NCBI RefSeq assembly: GCF_000686045.1
Contig: NZ_JMLV01000002.1
Location: 495,793 to 559,792, forward strand
Reading direction: 5' to 3'
DNA from: Fodinicurvata fenggangensis DSM 21160
Lineage (GTDB): Bacteria > Pseudomonadota > Alphaproteobacteria > Kiloniellales > DSM-21159
DNA: 64,000 bases
The position numbers were made by a program, and so were the translations under genes. The notes under the pieces were generated by a model, which made no database searches, was not told where the DNA came from, and saw only the letters and a program-made list of their open reading frames with translations. Numbering within the stretch: the first letter of the stretch is position 1; the number at the start of each line of letters is the position of its first letter. Below are positions 24,836-32,942 of this stretch, piece after piece.

Positions 24836-27031
24836 TCAGGCCGGGCCGCTGTCTCCCTCCGGTGGGGGTGTGAAACGCTGCAGCAGGCGGTTGGCAGCGG
24901 CTTCGGCCGAACCGCCGGGCGGCAGTGCATTCAGCAGGTCGCTTTGCGACAGGGCCATCTGGGGATCGGCCGGATCCAGCGGCAGGTGGCAGGTCACGGA
25001 GGTGCCCTTGTCGATTTCGGAGGCCAGCTCCACCCAGCCGCCGTGCAGCTCGATCAAGCTCTTGACCAGGGAAAGGCCCAGCCCGGCCCCGGCCCGCTGG
25101 CGCCGGTTCTGGGTCAGGCGGCCGCGTTCGAACTGGCCGAAGATGCGGGACTGTTCCTCGGGCGGTATGCCGATACCGTTGTCGCTGACCGTCAGCAGGA
25201 CTTCCTGGTCCTGCCGTTGAGCCGTCAGGTGGATCGTGCCGCCATCGGGCGTGAAGCGGAAGGCGTTGGACAGCAGATTGAACAGGGCCTGGCGCAGTCG
25301 CTTTTCGTCGCAGTAGAGCGCATCCAGGCTGTCCTCGCAGTGAATCTCGAGCTTCAGATCGCGCAGGTGTGCGCGTTCGCGCCAGAGCCCCTCGACGGAT
25401 TCCAGTAGTTTGTGCAGCTCCACCGGCTTGCGGTTGAGCTGCAGGTAGCCCGCCTCGATGGAGGCCAGGTCCAGGATGTCGTTGATCAGTGCGATCAGCC
25501 GTTCGGAGGACTCGACGATGGCCTGGGCATAGCCCTGCTGACGCTCGTTCAGGGGACCGAAGTAGCAGTTCTGCAGGATTTCCGCGAAGCCGATAGTGGC
25601 GTTGAGCGGCGTGCGCAGTTCGTAGGAGATGTTGGCAATGAATTCCGATTTCAGCCGGTCGGCCGTCTCGAGCGCCTCGTTGCGTTCGCGCAGCGCACGT
25701 TCGACGCGGGTGGAATCGGTGATGTCCACATAGGCGAAGAGGCTGGCGCCGTCGGGCAGGGCCACCTGGGACCATTCGACAATGGAGCCGTCGGCCCGCT
25801 CCAACTGGCCGTTGTCGCTTTCCGGCTCGGTGGCGCGGGCCACCATGTGCTCCAGGTAGGTCTGCCAGCCTTCCTCGGGCAGGTCGAAATAGCCGCGCCA
25901 GGCCTCGATGACATCGCGGACATGGGGTTCCTCGCCCAGCCAGTCCAGCGAGAGGTTCCAGATCTGGGCAAAGGCGGGATTGTAGAGGCGCAGGCGCCCG
26001 TCGGCACGAAAGACGGCCACGCCTTCATGGAGATTGTTCAGTGTTTCGCGCTGGACATCCAGAAGGGTGTTGTAGGTGCGCTCGAGCTGAAGGCGGTCGG
26101 TCACATCCTCGTAGGTCAGGATAATCCCATTGGCAGGATGCGGCGTCATGGTCACCCGCAGGGTCGTGTTGTCCGGCAGGTGGAGAAGTTCTTCCGAGGG
26201 TTCCAGCAGGGACTGGTACTGTCGCAGGAGCTGTCGCTTGTAGGCCGAGAAATCGGCCTGTTCCGGCAGGCGTCGATGCTCGCGCAGCCATTCCAGCAGG
26301 TCGAAGAGATGTGGCTTTCCGGCCAGGAAGGATTCGTCCAGGCGCCAGATACGGGCATAGGCTGTGTTGTAGAAGTCCAGGTGCATGTCGGCGCTGTAGA
26401 TGGCGATGCCGACGCCCAGGTGCTCCAGCAGAACCCCCTGGGCTTCCTTGTAACGCTGGAAGCCGGTTTCCAGTTCCTCGACCTCAGTGACGTCCCGGGC
26501 ATGGCCCAGCAGGCTGCCGTCCGGAAGGGGAGTCTCCATGACCTGCATCAGGCGCCGCTCGCCGCCGACGACAATGTGGAAACGTCTGGATTCCGACTGG
26601 TTGCCCTCCAATGCCTTCTGCGCCAGTTGCTGGGTCCGGTCCCGGTCCTGGTCCTCGACGAGTTCCGTTCCCTCGCGCAGGACCTGTTCGAAGCTCTGTT
26701 CCACCGCCAGCAGGTAGGCCCGGTTGCAGTAGGTCAGGGTCAGGTCGTCGCCACGCTGCCAGACAGGCAGCGGCAGGCTGTCCAGCAAGCCGCGCAAGGC
26801 GCGTTCATTGGCCCGCGCGGTGCTGCGCTCGCTTTCCGTGGCGGCCAGCAGCTCGTTCAGGTTTCCGACCCGGCGCTCCATGGCGGCCCGTCCGCTGCGC
26901 AGATCCTGATGGTCGCGTTGATGCATGGCGCGTTCGTCCTGCAGCTGGCGCCGGCTGCGCCAGAGCAGCCAGGCCAGGACCAGGGCCACCAGGACAGCCA
27001 CTGCAAGAGCCGGAAGAACAAGGGGCGTCAT
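24836..27031 (-). CDS. PAS-domain histidine-kinase-like protein with Tyr in place of the phospho-acceptor His
   Basis: The 731-residue product has one N-terminal membrane helix (about 5-24), a coiled coil, at least three PAS-type regions (about 80-185, 195-312 and 330-440), a HisKA-like dimerisation helix (about 460-525) and a C-terminal HATPase domain (about 570-695). The ATPase motifs look intact: LFNLLSNAFRFTP (N box), VSDNGIGIPPEE (G1), IFGQFERG (F box) and GAGLGLSLVKSLIELHGG (G2). The H box, however, reads NISYELRTPL: residue 470 is Tyr (TAC at 25622-25624) where canonical kinases have His. It may therefore be a pseudokinase, an ATP-dependent regulator, or a kinase using another residue. 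It is convergent with the ferredoxin reductase gene. Confidence 0.88.
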   Translation of the reverse strand: MTPLVLPALAVAVLVALVLAWLLWRSRRQLQDERAMHQRDHQDLRSGRAAMERRVGNLNELLAATESERSTARANERALRGLLDSLPLPVWQRGDDLTLTYCNRAYLLAVEQSFEQVLREGTELVEDQDRDRTQQLAQKALEGNQSESRRFHIVVGGERRLMQVMETPLPDGSLLGHARDVTEVEELETGFQRYKEAQGVLLEHLGVGIAIYSADMHLDFYNTAYARIWRLDESFLAGKPHLFDLLEWLREHRRLPEQADFSAYKRQLLRQYQSLLEPSEELLHLPDNTTLRVTMTPHPANGIILTYEDVTDRLQLERTYNTLLDVQRETLNNLHEGVAVFRADGRLRLYNPAFAQIWNLSLDWLGEEPHVRDVIEAWRGYFDLPEEGWQTYLEHMVARATEPESDNGQLERADGSIVEWSQVALPDGASLFAYVDITDSTRVERALRERNEALETADRLKSEFIANISYELRTPLNATIGFAEILQNCYFGPLNERQQGYAQAIVESSERLIALINDILDLASIEAGYLQLNRKPVELHKLLESVEGLWRERAHLRDLKLEIHCEDSLDALYCDEKRLRQALFNLLSNAFRFTPDGGTIHLTAQRQDQEVLLTVSDNGIGIPPEEQSRIFGQFERGRLTQNRRQRAGAGLGLSLVKSLIELHGGWVELASEIDKGTSVTCHLPLDPADPQMALSQSDLLNALPPGGSAEAAANRLLQRFTPPPEGDSGPA

Positions 27032-27377
27032 TGAACGAACCCCGGACCCTGCCGATCCCTGGCGTATCCTTGACTCAGGAAGGTCATGACGCCTTGCGCC
27101 CCGTACGACCGTTTCACGAAGACTGCTGTCCTTTTTTCCCGCAACTGCGGTGCAAGTCTAGAAACAAGAAAATCAACGAGCAAGAACCGGCCACAAACTT
27201 GCCAGATCGGTCCCGGAAATGACATGGCTGGCAAAGATGGGACATCTATGGAGCCAAATCTTCCGCCCGTTTTTCTTTGCTGTCCGGCTGTGCTAGAATT
27301 TTCCGGCTTTTACAAGGGCTGTTCAGGCATTTCAGTACGCCAGCCTTCCTGTTGGCGACAGAGTTCTGGGGGAAGTG
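27032..27377. other. Divergent promoter region between the PAS kinase-like gene and the NSS transporter gene
   Basis: This 346-bp stretch holds no convincing gene. It is less GC-rich than its neighbours. A candidate plus-strand promoter is TTTTCT (27271-27276), 17 bp, TAGAAT (27294-27299), about 80 bp before the transporter ATG; the -35 match is poor. A GGGGGAAG ribosome-binding site ends 4 nt before the transporter ATG. No clear palindrome or terminator was seen. Confidence 0.4.
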
Positions 27378-28718
27378 ATGGCAAAGTCGTCTCACGCGCA
27401 GTGGTCTTCGCGCATGACCTTCATCCTGGCGGCCACGGGCTCGGCCGTGGGCTTGGGCAATATCTGGCGATTCTCATACCTGGTGGGCGACAGCGGGGGT
27501 GCCGCCTTCGTGCTGGTCTATCTGCTCTGCATCGCCCTGGTCGGGCTGCCGATCCTGGTTTCGGAGTGGATGATCGGGCGGCGCGGCCAGAAGAACCCGA
27601 TCAACAGCCTGGCCGAACTGGCCCGCAAGAACGGTAGCAGCCAGGCCTGGATGATCGTGGGCGTGAGCGGCGTATTGGGCGCTTTCCTGATTCTGTCCTT
27701 CTACAGCGTCATCGGTGGCTGGTCGCTGTCCTATACATTGTCCTCGCTGACCGGTGATTTCAGCGGCCAGGATGCCGCGACCATCGAGGGACTGTTCGGC
27801 GCCCTGCTGGGGAGTCCCGGCATGCTGCTGCTCTGGCACACGATCTTCATGGCTTTGGTCCTTGGCATCGTGGCCTTCGGTGTGAACCAGGGGTTGGAGA
27901 AGGCCGTGCGCCTCTTGATGCCGGCGCTGGTGGTGCTGCTGGTCATCCTGGTGGTCTACGGCATGTTCTCCGGCCACTTCGGCGAGGCGCTGTCCTTCAT
28001 GTTTGCGCCGGACCTGAGCGCCTTCACTGGCGGTGTGGTCCTGGCGGCTATGGGACAGGCCTTTTTCACCCTGTCGCTTGGCATGGGCATCATGATTGCC
28101 TACGGCTCCTACCTGGGGCAGGAGGTGAAGCTGCTGGGTGCGGCCCGAACGGTTATCATTCTGGATACCGTGATTGCCCTGCTGGCCGGCCTGGCCATCT
28201 TCCCCATCGTCTTCGCAAACGGCCTGGACCCCAGCGAAGGGCCGGGCCTGATTTTCGTCACCCTGCCGATCGCCTTCGGAAGCATGACGGCGGGTTGGCT
28301 TCTGGGCCTGATCTTCTTCCTTCTACTGACCTTCGCCGCGCTGACCTCGGCGATCTCGCTGCTGGAGCCGGTGGTGGAGTTCCTGGAGGAGCGCAGTCCG
28401 TTGACACGCGTTCCGGCCACTGTGGTGGCTTCCTTCGCGATCTGGGGCCTCGGCATTGCCGCCCTGTTGTCCTTCAATCTCTGGGACTTCACGGTGCTCT
28501 TCGGGCTCAACATCTTCGACCTGCTGGATACCGTGACGGCGAAGATCCTGCTGCCGCTGACCGGTCTCGGGGCCGTGGTCTTTGTCGGCTGGGTCCTGAG
28601 CCGCGAAAGCGTCGAGAAGGAATTGGGGCTGAGTGGTGGTGCGGCCACGGCCTGGAACATCGCGGCGCGTTTCATCGCGCCAATCGGTGTGGTCCTGGTC
28701 TTCATCTTCAGCTTTTAG
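27378..28718 (+). CDS. Sodium-dependent neurotransmitter-symporter-family (NSS) transporter
   Basis: The 446-residue protein is a bacterial NSS/LeuT-type symporter with about eleven or twelve membrane helices. The first helix contains the unwound sodium and substrate segment ATGSAVGLGNIWRFSYLVG, the family hallmark; WMIGRRGQKNP follows TM2, and the FFTLSLGMGIMIAYGSY segment matches TM6. These proteins import amino acids with sodium; the substrate is not evident. The ATG at 27378 is used; a GTG sits immediately before it in frame, and GGGGGAAG supplies the ribosome-binding site. It is convergent with moeB. Confidence 0.93.
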   Translation: MAKSSHAQWSSRMTFILAATGSAVGLGNIWRFSYLVGDSGGAAFVLVYLLCIALVGLPILVSEWMIGRRGQKNPINSLAELARKNGSSQAWMIVGVSGVLGAFLILSFYSVIGGWSLSYTLSSLTGDFSGQDAATIEGLFGALLGSPGMLLLWHTIFMALVLGIVAFGVNQGLEKAVRLLMPALVVLLVILVVYGMFSGHFGEALSFMFAPDLSAFTGGVVLAAMGQAFFTLSLGMGIMIAYGSYLGQEVKLLGAARTVIILDTVIALLAGLAIFPIVFANGLDPSEGPGLIFVTLPIAFGSMTAGWLLGLIFFLLLTFAALTSAISLLEPVVEFLEERSPLTRVPATVVASFAIWGLGIAALLSFNLWDFTVLFGLNIFDLLDTVTAKILLPLTGLGAVVFVGWVLSRESVEKELGLSGGAATAWNIAARFIAPIGVVLVFIFSF

Positions 28719-28761
28719 GGGCAAAGGCCTGGAAAGTGGCGCGGCCGGCCTGTCAGGTGAG

Positions 28762-29586
28762 TCAGGCCGGCGCCGTACCGTAATGCGCAGGATCCAGTGC
28801 CCGGATTTGCGGCGCCGTCCCGCAGAGCGGACAGTCTGGATCGGCCGGCAGGTTTATGGTCTGAAAGCGCATGGCCAGGGCGTCGAAAAGCAACAGGCGC
28901 CCGGCCATGCTCTCGCCCAGACCCAGAATTTCCTTCACCACCTCGGTGGCCTGCAGGCTGCCCATGACGCCGGGCAGCATGGCCAGCACGCCGACATCGG
29001 CACAGGAATCGCGGCCGGCTTCCGGCTGGTCTCCGTAGAGGCAGCGATAGCAGGGGTTCTGTCGGCCGTCGTGCCCGTGGCCCAGATGGCTGCGAAAGGT
29101 CGCAAGCTGGCCGTCGAAGCGCATGATGGAGGCGGACACCAGGCTGCGGCCAACCAGATGACAAGCGTCGTTCACCAGATAGCGGGTTGCGAAGGTATCG
29201 CTGCCATCAGCCACCAGGTCGTACTGTCGGATGAGGTCCAGGGCGTTGTCGGGAGTCAGGCGGGCTTCGTGCGTGCGCACGACGATCTCAGGATTGAGCT
29301 GCTGCAACCGCGCGGCCGCGCTATCGGTCTTGGCCGTCCCGATATCCCCGGTGCCGTGGATCACCTGGCGCTGCAGGTTGGCCAGATCGACGCGGTCGTC
29401 GTCGATGACGCCCAGGGTGCCCACCCCGGCTGCTGCCAGATAGAGCAGCAGCGGGGAGCCCAGGCCGCCAGCGCCGATCACCAGGACCCTTGCCTGGGCC
29501 AGCCGTGCCTGCCCTTCCTCGCCGATCTCGTCCAAGACCAGGTGACGGGCGTAGCGGTCTATCTGGGCATCGGTGAAGTCCATCAC
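28762..29586 (-). CDS. moeB: MoeB/ThiF/HesA-family adenylyltransferase (sulfur-carrier activating)
   Basis: The 274-residue protein has an E1-like fold: VIGAGGLGSPLLLYLAAAGVG (nucleotide loop), DDDRVDLANLQRQVIH, the DGSDTFATRYLVNDAC adenylation segment, and two CxxC pairs (PCYRCLY and DCPLCGT) that bind structural zinc. It activates the C-terminal glycine of MoaD or ThiS for molybdopterin or thiamine synthesis. There is no C-terminal rhodanese domain, as in MoeB proper. MoeB, ThiF and HesA cannot be separated by sequence alone, and no moa or thi genes are near. Copy 2 of the CTAGAGC repeat lies immediately upstream. Confidence 0.85.
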   Translation of the reverse strand: MMDFTDAQIDRYARHLVLDEIGEEGQARLAQARVLVIGAGGLGSPLLLYLAAAGVGTLGVIDDDRVDLANLQRQVIHGTGDIGTAKTDSAAARLQQLNPEIVVRTHEARLTPDNALDLIRQYDLVADGSDTFATRYLVNDACHLVGRSLVSASIMRFDGQLATFRSHLGHGHDGRQNPCYRCLYGDQPEAGRDSCADVGVLAMLPGVMGSLQATEVVKEILGLGESMAGRLLLFDALAMRFQTINLPADPDCPLCGTAPQIRALDPAHYGTAPA

Positions 29587-29600
29587 GAGTCCTTTGGCCT

Positions 29601-29667
29601 CTAGAGCAAATCATGGTTTCACGAAATCTCTTTGCGATCTATTAAACCATGAGATTTTGCACTACCA
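29601..29667. repeat. CTAGAGC palindromic intergenic repeat, copy 2
   Basis: The element begins CTAGAGCAAATCA, like copy 1, and has an 8-bp perfect stem (CATGGTTT 29612-29619 with AAACCATG 29644-29651) around a 24-nt loop. Relative to copy 1 the stem carries two C-to-T changes matched by two G-to-A changes on the other arm. It lies between the divergently oriented upstream end of moeB and the 3' end of the TetR gene, where it could affect moeB leader RNA. Confidence 0.65.
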
Positions 29668-29734
29668 CATTGAAGTTGGAGCACCGTGCATCCTTCTGAG
29701 TGCACAAGGGGACGCGCTCCTTCGGGCTGCTGCG

Positions 29735-30334
29735 CTAGCCGCCATCCTGCACGGCAAGCCCTTCGAACAGTGCGTCGAGCGTCTGGCGCAGCGCCTCGGC
29801 ATCACCGCCGGCCTCGATCACCAGCGCCGCACGGTCATATGCGGCGCCCAGAAGCGCTGTCAGCGCTGCCGGTGGCAGGCTGCGGATTTGGCCCGCCTGC
29901 ATCGCCGCGATCAGCCCCTCGCGCAGGGTCCGGTTGCCATGGGCTTCGTCGATTTCGTCCATCGCCGCCTGTCCGAGTACAGCCGGTCCGTCCAGAAGTA
30001 GTAGGCGCGTGCGACCGGGCACCGCCATGGCCTCCAGAAAGGCTTCACCGCCCGCCATCAGCCCCTGAAGCGGGGTCGTGGAGTTGACCGCGCGTGCCTC
30101 GATCTCGCCGGCGACCTTTCTCGCTTCCTCCACCACCACGGCGTGGAACAGGCTCTGTTTATCCGCGAAATGATGATAGAGCGCGCCACGCGTTAGCCCG
30201 GCCCGGGCGACGATCTCCGGTGTGCCGGTCTCGGCATAGGATTTCTCGACGAAGAGTTGTCTTGCCGCGGCGATCAGCCTCTCGCGTGTGGCGGCGGTGC
30301 GTTCTCGATTGGTGCGGCGGGGTTTTTCTTGCAT
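29735..30334 (-). CDS. TetR/AcrR-family transcriptional regulator
   Basis: The 199-residue protein has an N-terminal helix-turn-helix: ERLIAAARQLFVEKSYAETGTPEIVARAG followed by TRGALYHHFADKQSLFHAVV, the TetR signature. The C-terminal half is a helical ligand-binding domain. The ATG at 30334 is chosen because it begins the basic QEKPRRTNRERTAATRE arm; an upstream GTG or ATG at 30373 would place the start inside the operator region. It is divergent from a VOC-family gene, and two CATACA/TGTATG palindromes lie between them, so it probably represses both genes until it binds a small ligand. Confidence 0.9.
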   Translation of the reverse strand: MQEKPRRTNRERTAATRERLIAAARQLFVEKSYAETGTPEIVARAGLTRGALYHHFADKQSLFHAVVVEEARKVAGEIEARAVNSTTPLQGLMAGGEAFLEAMAVPGRTRLLLLDGPAVLGQAAMDEIDEAHGNRTLREGLIAAMQAGQIRSLPPAALTALLGAAYDRAALVIEAGGDAEALRQTLDALFEGLAVQDGG

Positions 30335-30379
30335 ACATTCAGCCTGTATGTTAATTGGCACTTTCATACACATTGTATG
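30332..30379. promoter_or_regulatory. Paired CATACA-TGTATG operators between the TetR and VOC genes
   Basis: Two inverted repeats share the half-site CATACA: 30332-30350 with a 7-bp spacer and 30365-30379 with a 3-bp spacer. The first overlaps the TetR start codon. The second lies about 27 bp before the VOC ATG, just upstream of AGGAGG. Placement between a TetR gene and its divergent neighbour is the usual geometry of an autoregulated operator. Confidence 0.7.
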
Positions 30380-30405
30380 TAATTGCTTGCCAGGAGGAAA
30401 GCCCC

Positions 30406-30831
30406 ATGAAGACGACCAGCTATTATCCCGTCATCATGACGGAAGATGTCGCTGGCACGGCGCGTTTCTATCAGACGCATTTCGGGTTCGAGGTGCAGTT
30501 CGATGGCGGCTGGTACGTGCATCTGCAATCATCGGAGACGCCGAGCGTCAACCTTGCGCTCCTCGACGGCTCTCACGAAACGATTCCGGCTGCGTGGCGT
30601 GGTCGCGTGTCAGGGCTTCTTCTCAATTTCGAGGTGGACGATCCGGATGCTGAATATGCGCGTGCGCAGGCGGCGGGGCTTCGGATTCTGCAGGAGCTGC
30701 GCGACGAGGCGTTCGGGCAGCGACATTTCATCACCGTGGACCCGAACGGCGTCCTGATTGACGTCATCAAGCCGATTCCGCCCACGGCGGAGTTCGCCGC
30801 ACACTACAGCGACCAGGCGTTGCCGAAATAG
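30406..30831 (+). CDS. VOC (glyoxalase/bleomycin-resistance fold) family protein
   Basis: The 141-residue protein has two beta-alpha-beta-beta-beta modules: [27 protein letters not shown] at the N-terminus and the [25 protein letters not shown] repeat. It ends with [18 protein letters not shown], the usual metal-side edge of the fold. Family members are small metal-dependent lyases, dioxygenases or drug-binding proteins; the reaction here is unknown. The ATG at 30406 has an ideal AGGAGG 8 nt upstream. It is likely controlled by the divergent TetR protein. Confidence 0.88.
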   Translation: MKTTSYYPVIMTEDVAGTARFYQTHFGFEVQFDGGWYVHLQSSETPSVNLALLDGSHETIPAAWRGRVSGLLLNFEVDDPDAEYARAQAAGLRILQELRDEAFGQRHFITVDPNGVLIDVIKPIPPTAEFAAHYSDQALPK

Positions 30832-30856
30832 CGGCCTATCGAGATCAAGATCAGGT

Positions 30857-30875
30857 CCCCGGATCAAGTCCGAGG
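30857..30875. repeat. Short palindrome CCCCGGA-TCAAG-TCCGAGG
   Basis: A 7-bp stem with one mismatch and a 5-nt loop lies between the convergent VOC and cysK genes. The sequence resembles the CCCCGGATCAAGTCCGGGG palindromes I recall as dispersed in many alphaproteobacterial genomes. It may serve as a bidirectional transcription end; no T-run is present. Confidence 0.45.
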
Positions 30876-30925
30876 CAGGCTCTTGGCTGCTCCAATTCCA
30901 TGGATCAGGAAACTGTCCGGACGAT

Positions 30926-31918
30926 CTAGAGCCCCTCGAACAGTTGCGTCGACAGATAGCGCTCGGCCATCGACGGCAGGATGGCCACCATGGCCTTGCC
31001 GGCAGACTCGTGGCGCTCGCCCACCTCCAACGCGGCGGCCAGGGCCGCACCGGAGGAGATGCCCACCGGCAGACCCTCTATCGAAGCTGTCAGGCGGGCC
31101 GTGCGGAAGGCCGTGTCGTTGCCGATCTTGAGCACTTCGTCGATCAGACTGGTATCCAGGTTGCCCGGAACGAAACCGGCCCCGATGCCCTCGATCCGGT
31201 GCGGACCCGGCATGCCGCCGGACAGGACGGCGCTGTCCTCGGGCTCCACGGCCACGATGTGCAGGTCCGGATTGTGCTGGCGCAGGACGCGGCCGACACC
31301 GGTCAACGTGCCGCCGGTGCCCACCGAGCTGACCAGTATGTCCACCTTGCCGTCCGTGTCGGCCCAGATCTCCTCGGCCGTGGTGCGCATGTGGATCTCC
31401 GGGTTGGCCGGATTGTCGAACTGCTGCGGGATGACGGCATCGCCGATCTCTTCGCGCAGGGCGTCCGCCCGGTCCAGGGCGCCACGCATGCCCAGCGTGC
31501 CATCGGTCAGTTCCAGCTCGGCCCCCAACAGTTTCAGCATCTTGCGCCGTTCGGTGGAACTGGTCTCGGGCATGGTCAGGATCAGGCGATAGCCCTTGGC
31601 GGCGCAGGCAAAGGCGAGCGCAATGCCGGTGTTGCCGCTGGTGGGTTCGATGATGGTGGTTTCGGGGCCGATCTTCCCGCTGACCTCCAGCGCTTCGATC
31701 ATGGCCACGCCAATGCGGTCCTTCACCGAACTGAGCGGATTGAAGAACTCGCACTTGCCCAGAAGGTCGGCCCGGCAGTTGCGGGCCTCCATCAGGCGTG
31801 ACAGGCGCACCAGCGGTGTGGCTCCCACGGTCTCGAGCACGGAGTCGTAGATGCGCCCCCGGCTCTCCGGCGGGCGGGTGCTGGAGGCCCCAGATTTCGG
31901 CGCACTCGGTGTATCCAT
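30926..31918 (-). CDS. cysK: Cysteine synthase A (O-acetylserine sulfhydrylase)
   Basis: The 330-residue PLP enzyme has the Schiff-base Lys66 in NPLSSVKDRIG, the substrate loop TSGNTG (93-98) and the phosphate-binding GTGGTLTGVG. It makes cysteine from O-acetylserine and sulfide. The length and SVKDR motif fit CysK rather than cystathionine beta-synthase, with no CBS domains after the catalytic core. An N-terminal extension of about 22 polar residues precedes the usual start region. It lies 35 bp downstream of an Rrf2-type regulator on the same strand, recalling the CymR/CysK regulatory pair of Firmicutes. Confidence 0.94.
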   Translation of the reverse strand: MDTPSAPKSGASSTRPPESRGRIYDSVLETVGATPLVRLSRLMEARNCRADLLGKCEFFNPLSSVKDRIGVAMIEALEVSGKIGPETTIIEPTSGNTGIALAFACAAKGYRLILTMPETSSTERRKMLKLLGAELELTDGTLGMRGALDRADALREEIGDAVIPQQFDNPANPEIHMRTTAEEIWADTDGKVDILVSSVGTGGTLTGVGRVLRQHNPDLHIVAVEPEDSAVLSGGMPGPHRIEGIGAGFVPGNLDTSLIDEVLKIGNDTAFRTARLTASIEGLPVGISSGAALAAALEVGERHESAGKAMVAILPSMAERYLSTQLFEGL

Positions 31919-31953
31919 TGAGACAGTCCGTTAACGGTGACGTGTGGTTCGGG

Positions 31954-32412
31954 CTAGATGGAAAAATCGGTAACCACGGGCGTTGCCTGGCTGCGAATTC
32001 CGGCCTGGCGGGCCTGGTTGCAGAGGTCTTCCACCGTGATGGAGTCCAGGCGCGCCATCATGTCGTCCTGCATCTGGATCCAGATGGGGCGGACCACGGC
32101 CTGGCCCAGCTCCGAGCCCTCCTCGCCATCCCCCAGTTCGACGCTGCCTTCCAGTTCGCGCACAATGCGCACGATGTCCCCGATGGCAATGTGCCGCCGC
32201 TCACGCGCCAGGCGATAGCCGCCGCGCGGACCGCGCTGGCCGGCCAGGATCCCGCGATGAACCAGCATCTGCAGCACCTGTTCCAGGTAGCGGCGGGGAA
32301 TGCCCTGCCGTTCGGATATGTCCGAGGACCGAACCGGTGCGGCACCGGCGTTGTAGGCGATGTCCACCACGGCCTCGATGGCGAAGAGCAGTTTCTTGGA
32401 AAGACGCAGCAT
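31954..32412 (-). CDS. Rrf2-family transcriptional regulator without the iron-sulfur cysteines
   Basis: The 152-residue protein has the Rrf2 winged helix: MLRLSKKLLFAIEAVVDIAY at the start, the recognition segment IPRRYLEQVLQMLVHRGIL, and GQRGPRGGYRLAR in the wing. The three-Cys cluster of IscR-type sensors is absent; the only Cys is residue 131. This matches CymR-like members, which sense cysteine supply, in CymR through a complex with CysK. Being next to cysK supports a role in sulfur metabolism, but the partner interaction here is inference. It starts 56 bp after dut. Confidence 0.88.
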   Translation of the reverse strand: MLRLSKKLLFAIEAVVDIAYNAGAAPVRSSDISERQGIPRRYLEQVLQMLVHRGILAGQRGPRGGYRLARERRHIAIGDIVRIVRELEGSVELGDGEEGSELGQAVVRPIWIQMQDDMMARLDSITVEDLCNQARQAGIRSQATPVVTDFSI

Positions 32413-32468
32413 CTTCGGTTTATCCTTTTGTCACTTCTGTTGCGTCAGGAATGCGGCTCACGGCGTTC

Positions 32469-32942
32469 CTATCCTGTCTTGGCGGGGCTTTCCAGCCCAG
32501 TGGAGCCGAAGCCGCCGTTGCCGCGTGATGTAGCCTCCAGGTTGTCGCTTTCCACCCATTGCGCCTGGCAGTGCCGGGCAATCACCATCTGGGCGATGCG
32601 CAGGCCGCGTGTGATCGTGAAGATTTCCTTGCCCAGATTGATCAGCAACACCTTGATCTCTCCGCGATAGTCGGCGTCGATGGTGCCCGGGCTGTTCAGC
32701 ACCGTGACCGCGTGACGGAAGGCCAGGCCCGAACGCGGGCGCACCTGAGCCTCCAGTCCAGCCGGCAGGGCGATGGACAGGCCGGTCGGCACGGCCGCCC
32801 AGTCTCCGGGCGCAAGCTCCAGGGGTTGCTCGACGGCCGCCGGCAGATCGACACCGGCGGAGTGTTCCGTTGCATAGCTGGGCAGGGGCAGGTCGTTCCC
32901 ATGGGACAGGCGCTGCAGGGGGATCTGCTGACAGTCCGTCAT
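32469..32942 (-). CDS. dut: Deoxyuridine 5'-triphosphate nucleotidohydrolase (dUTPase)
   Basis: The 157-residue trimeric dUTPase shows all five motifs: AGVDLPAA (I), PRSGLAF (II), [15 protein letters not shown] (III, with the catalytic Asp), RIAQMVIA (IV) and the C-terminal [10 protein letters not shown] (V). It hydrolyses dUTP to dUMP, preventing uracil incorporation and supplying thymidylate synthesis. Its ATG overlaps the coaBC stop by 4 bp (ATGA), a coupling common in proteobacteria. Confidence 0.96.
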   Translation of the reverse strand: MTDCQQIPLQRLSHGNDLPLPSYATEHSAGVDLPAAVEQPLELAPGDWAAVPTGLSIALPAGLEAQVRPRSGLAFRHAVTVLNSPGTIDADYRGEIKVLLINLGKEIFTITRGLRIAQMVIARHCQAQWVESDNLEATSRGNGGFGSTGLESPAKTG

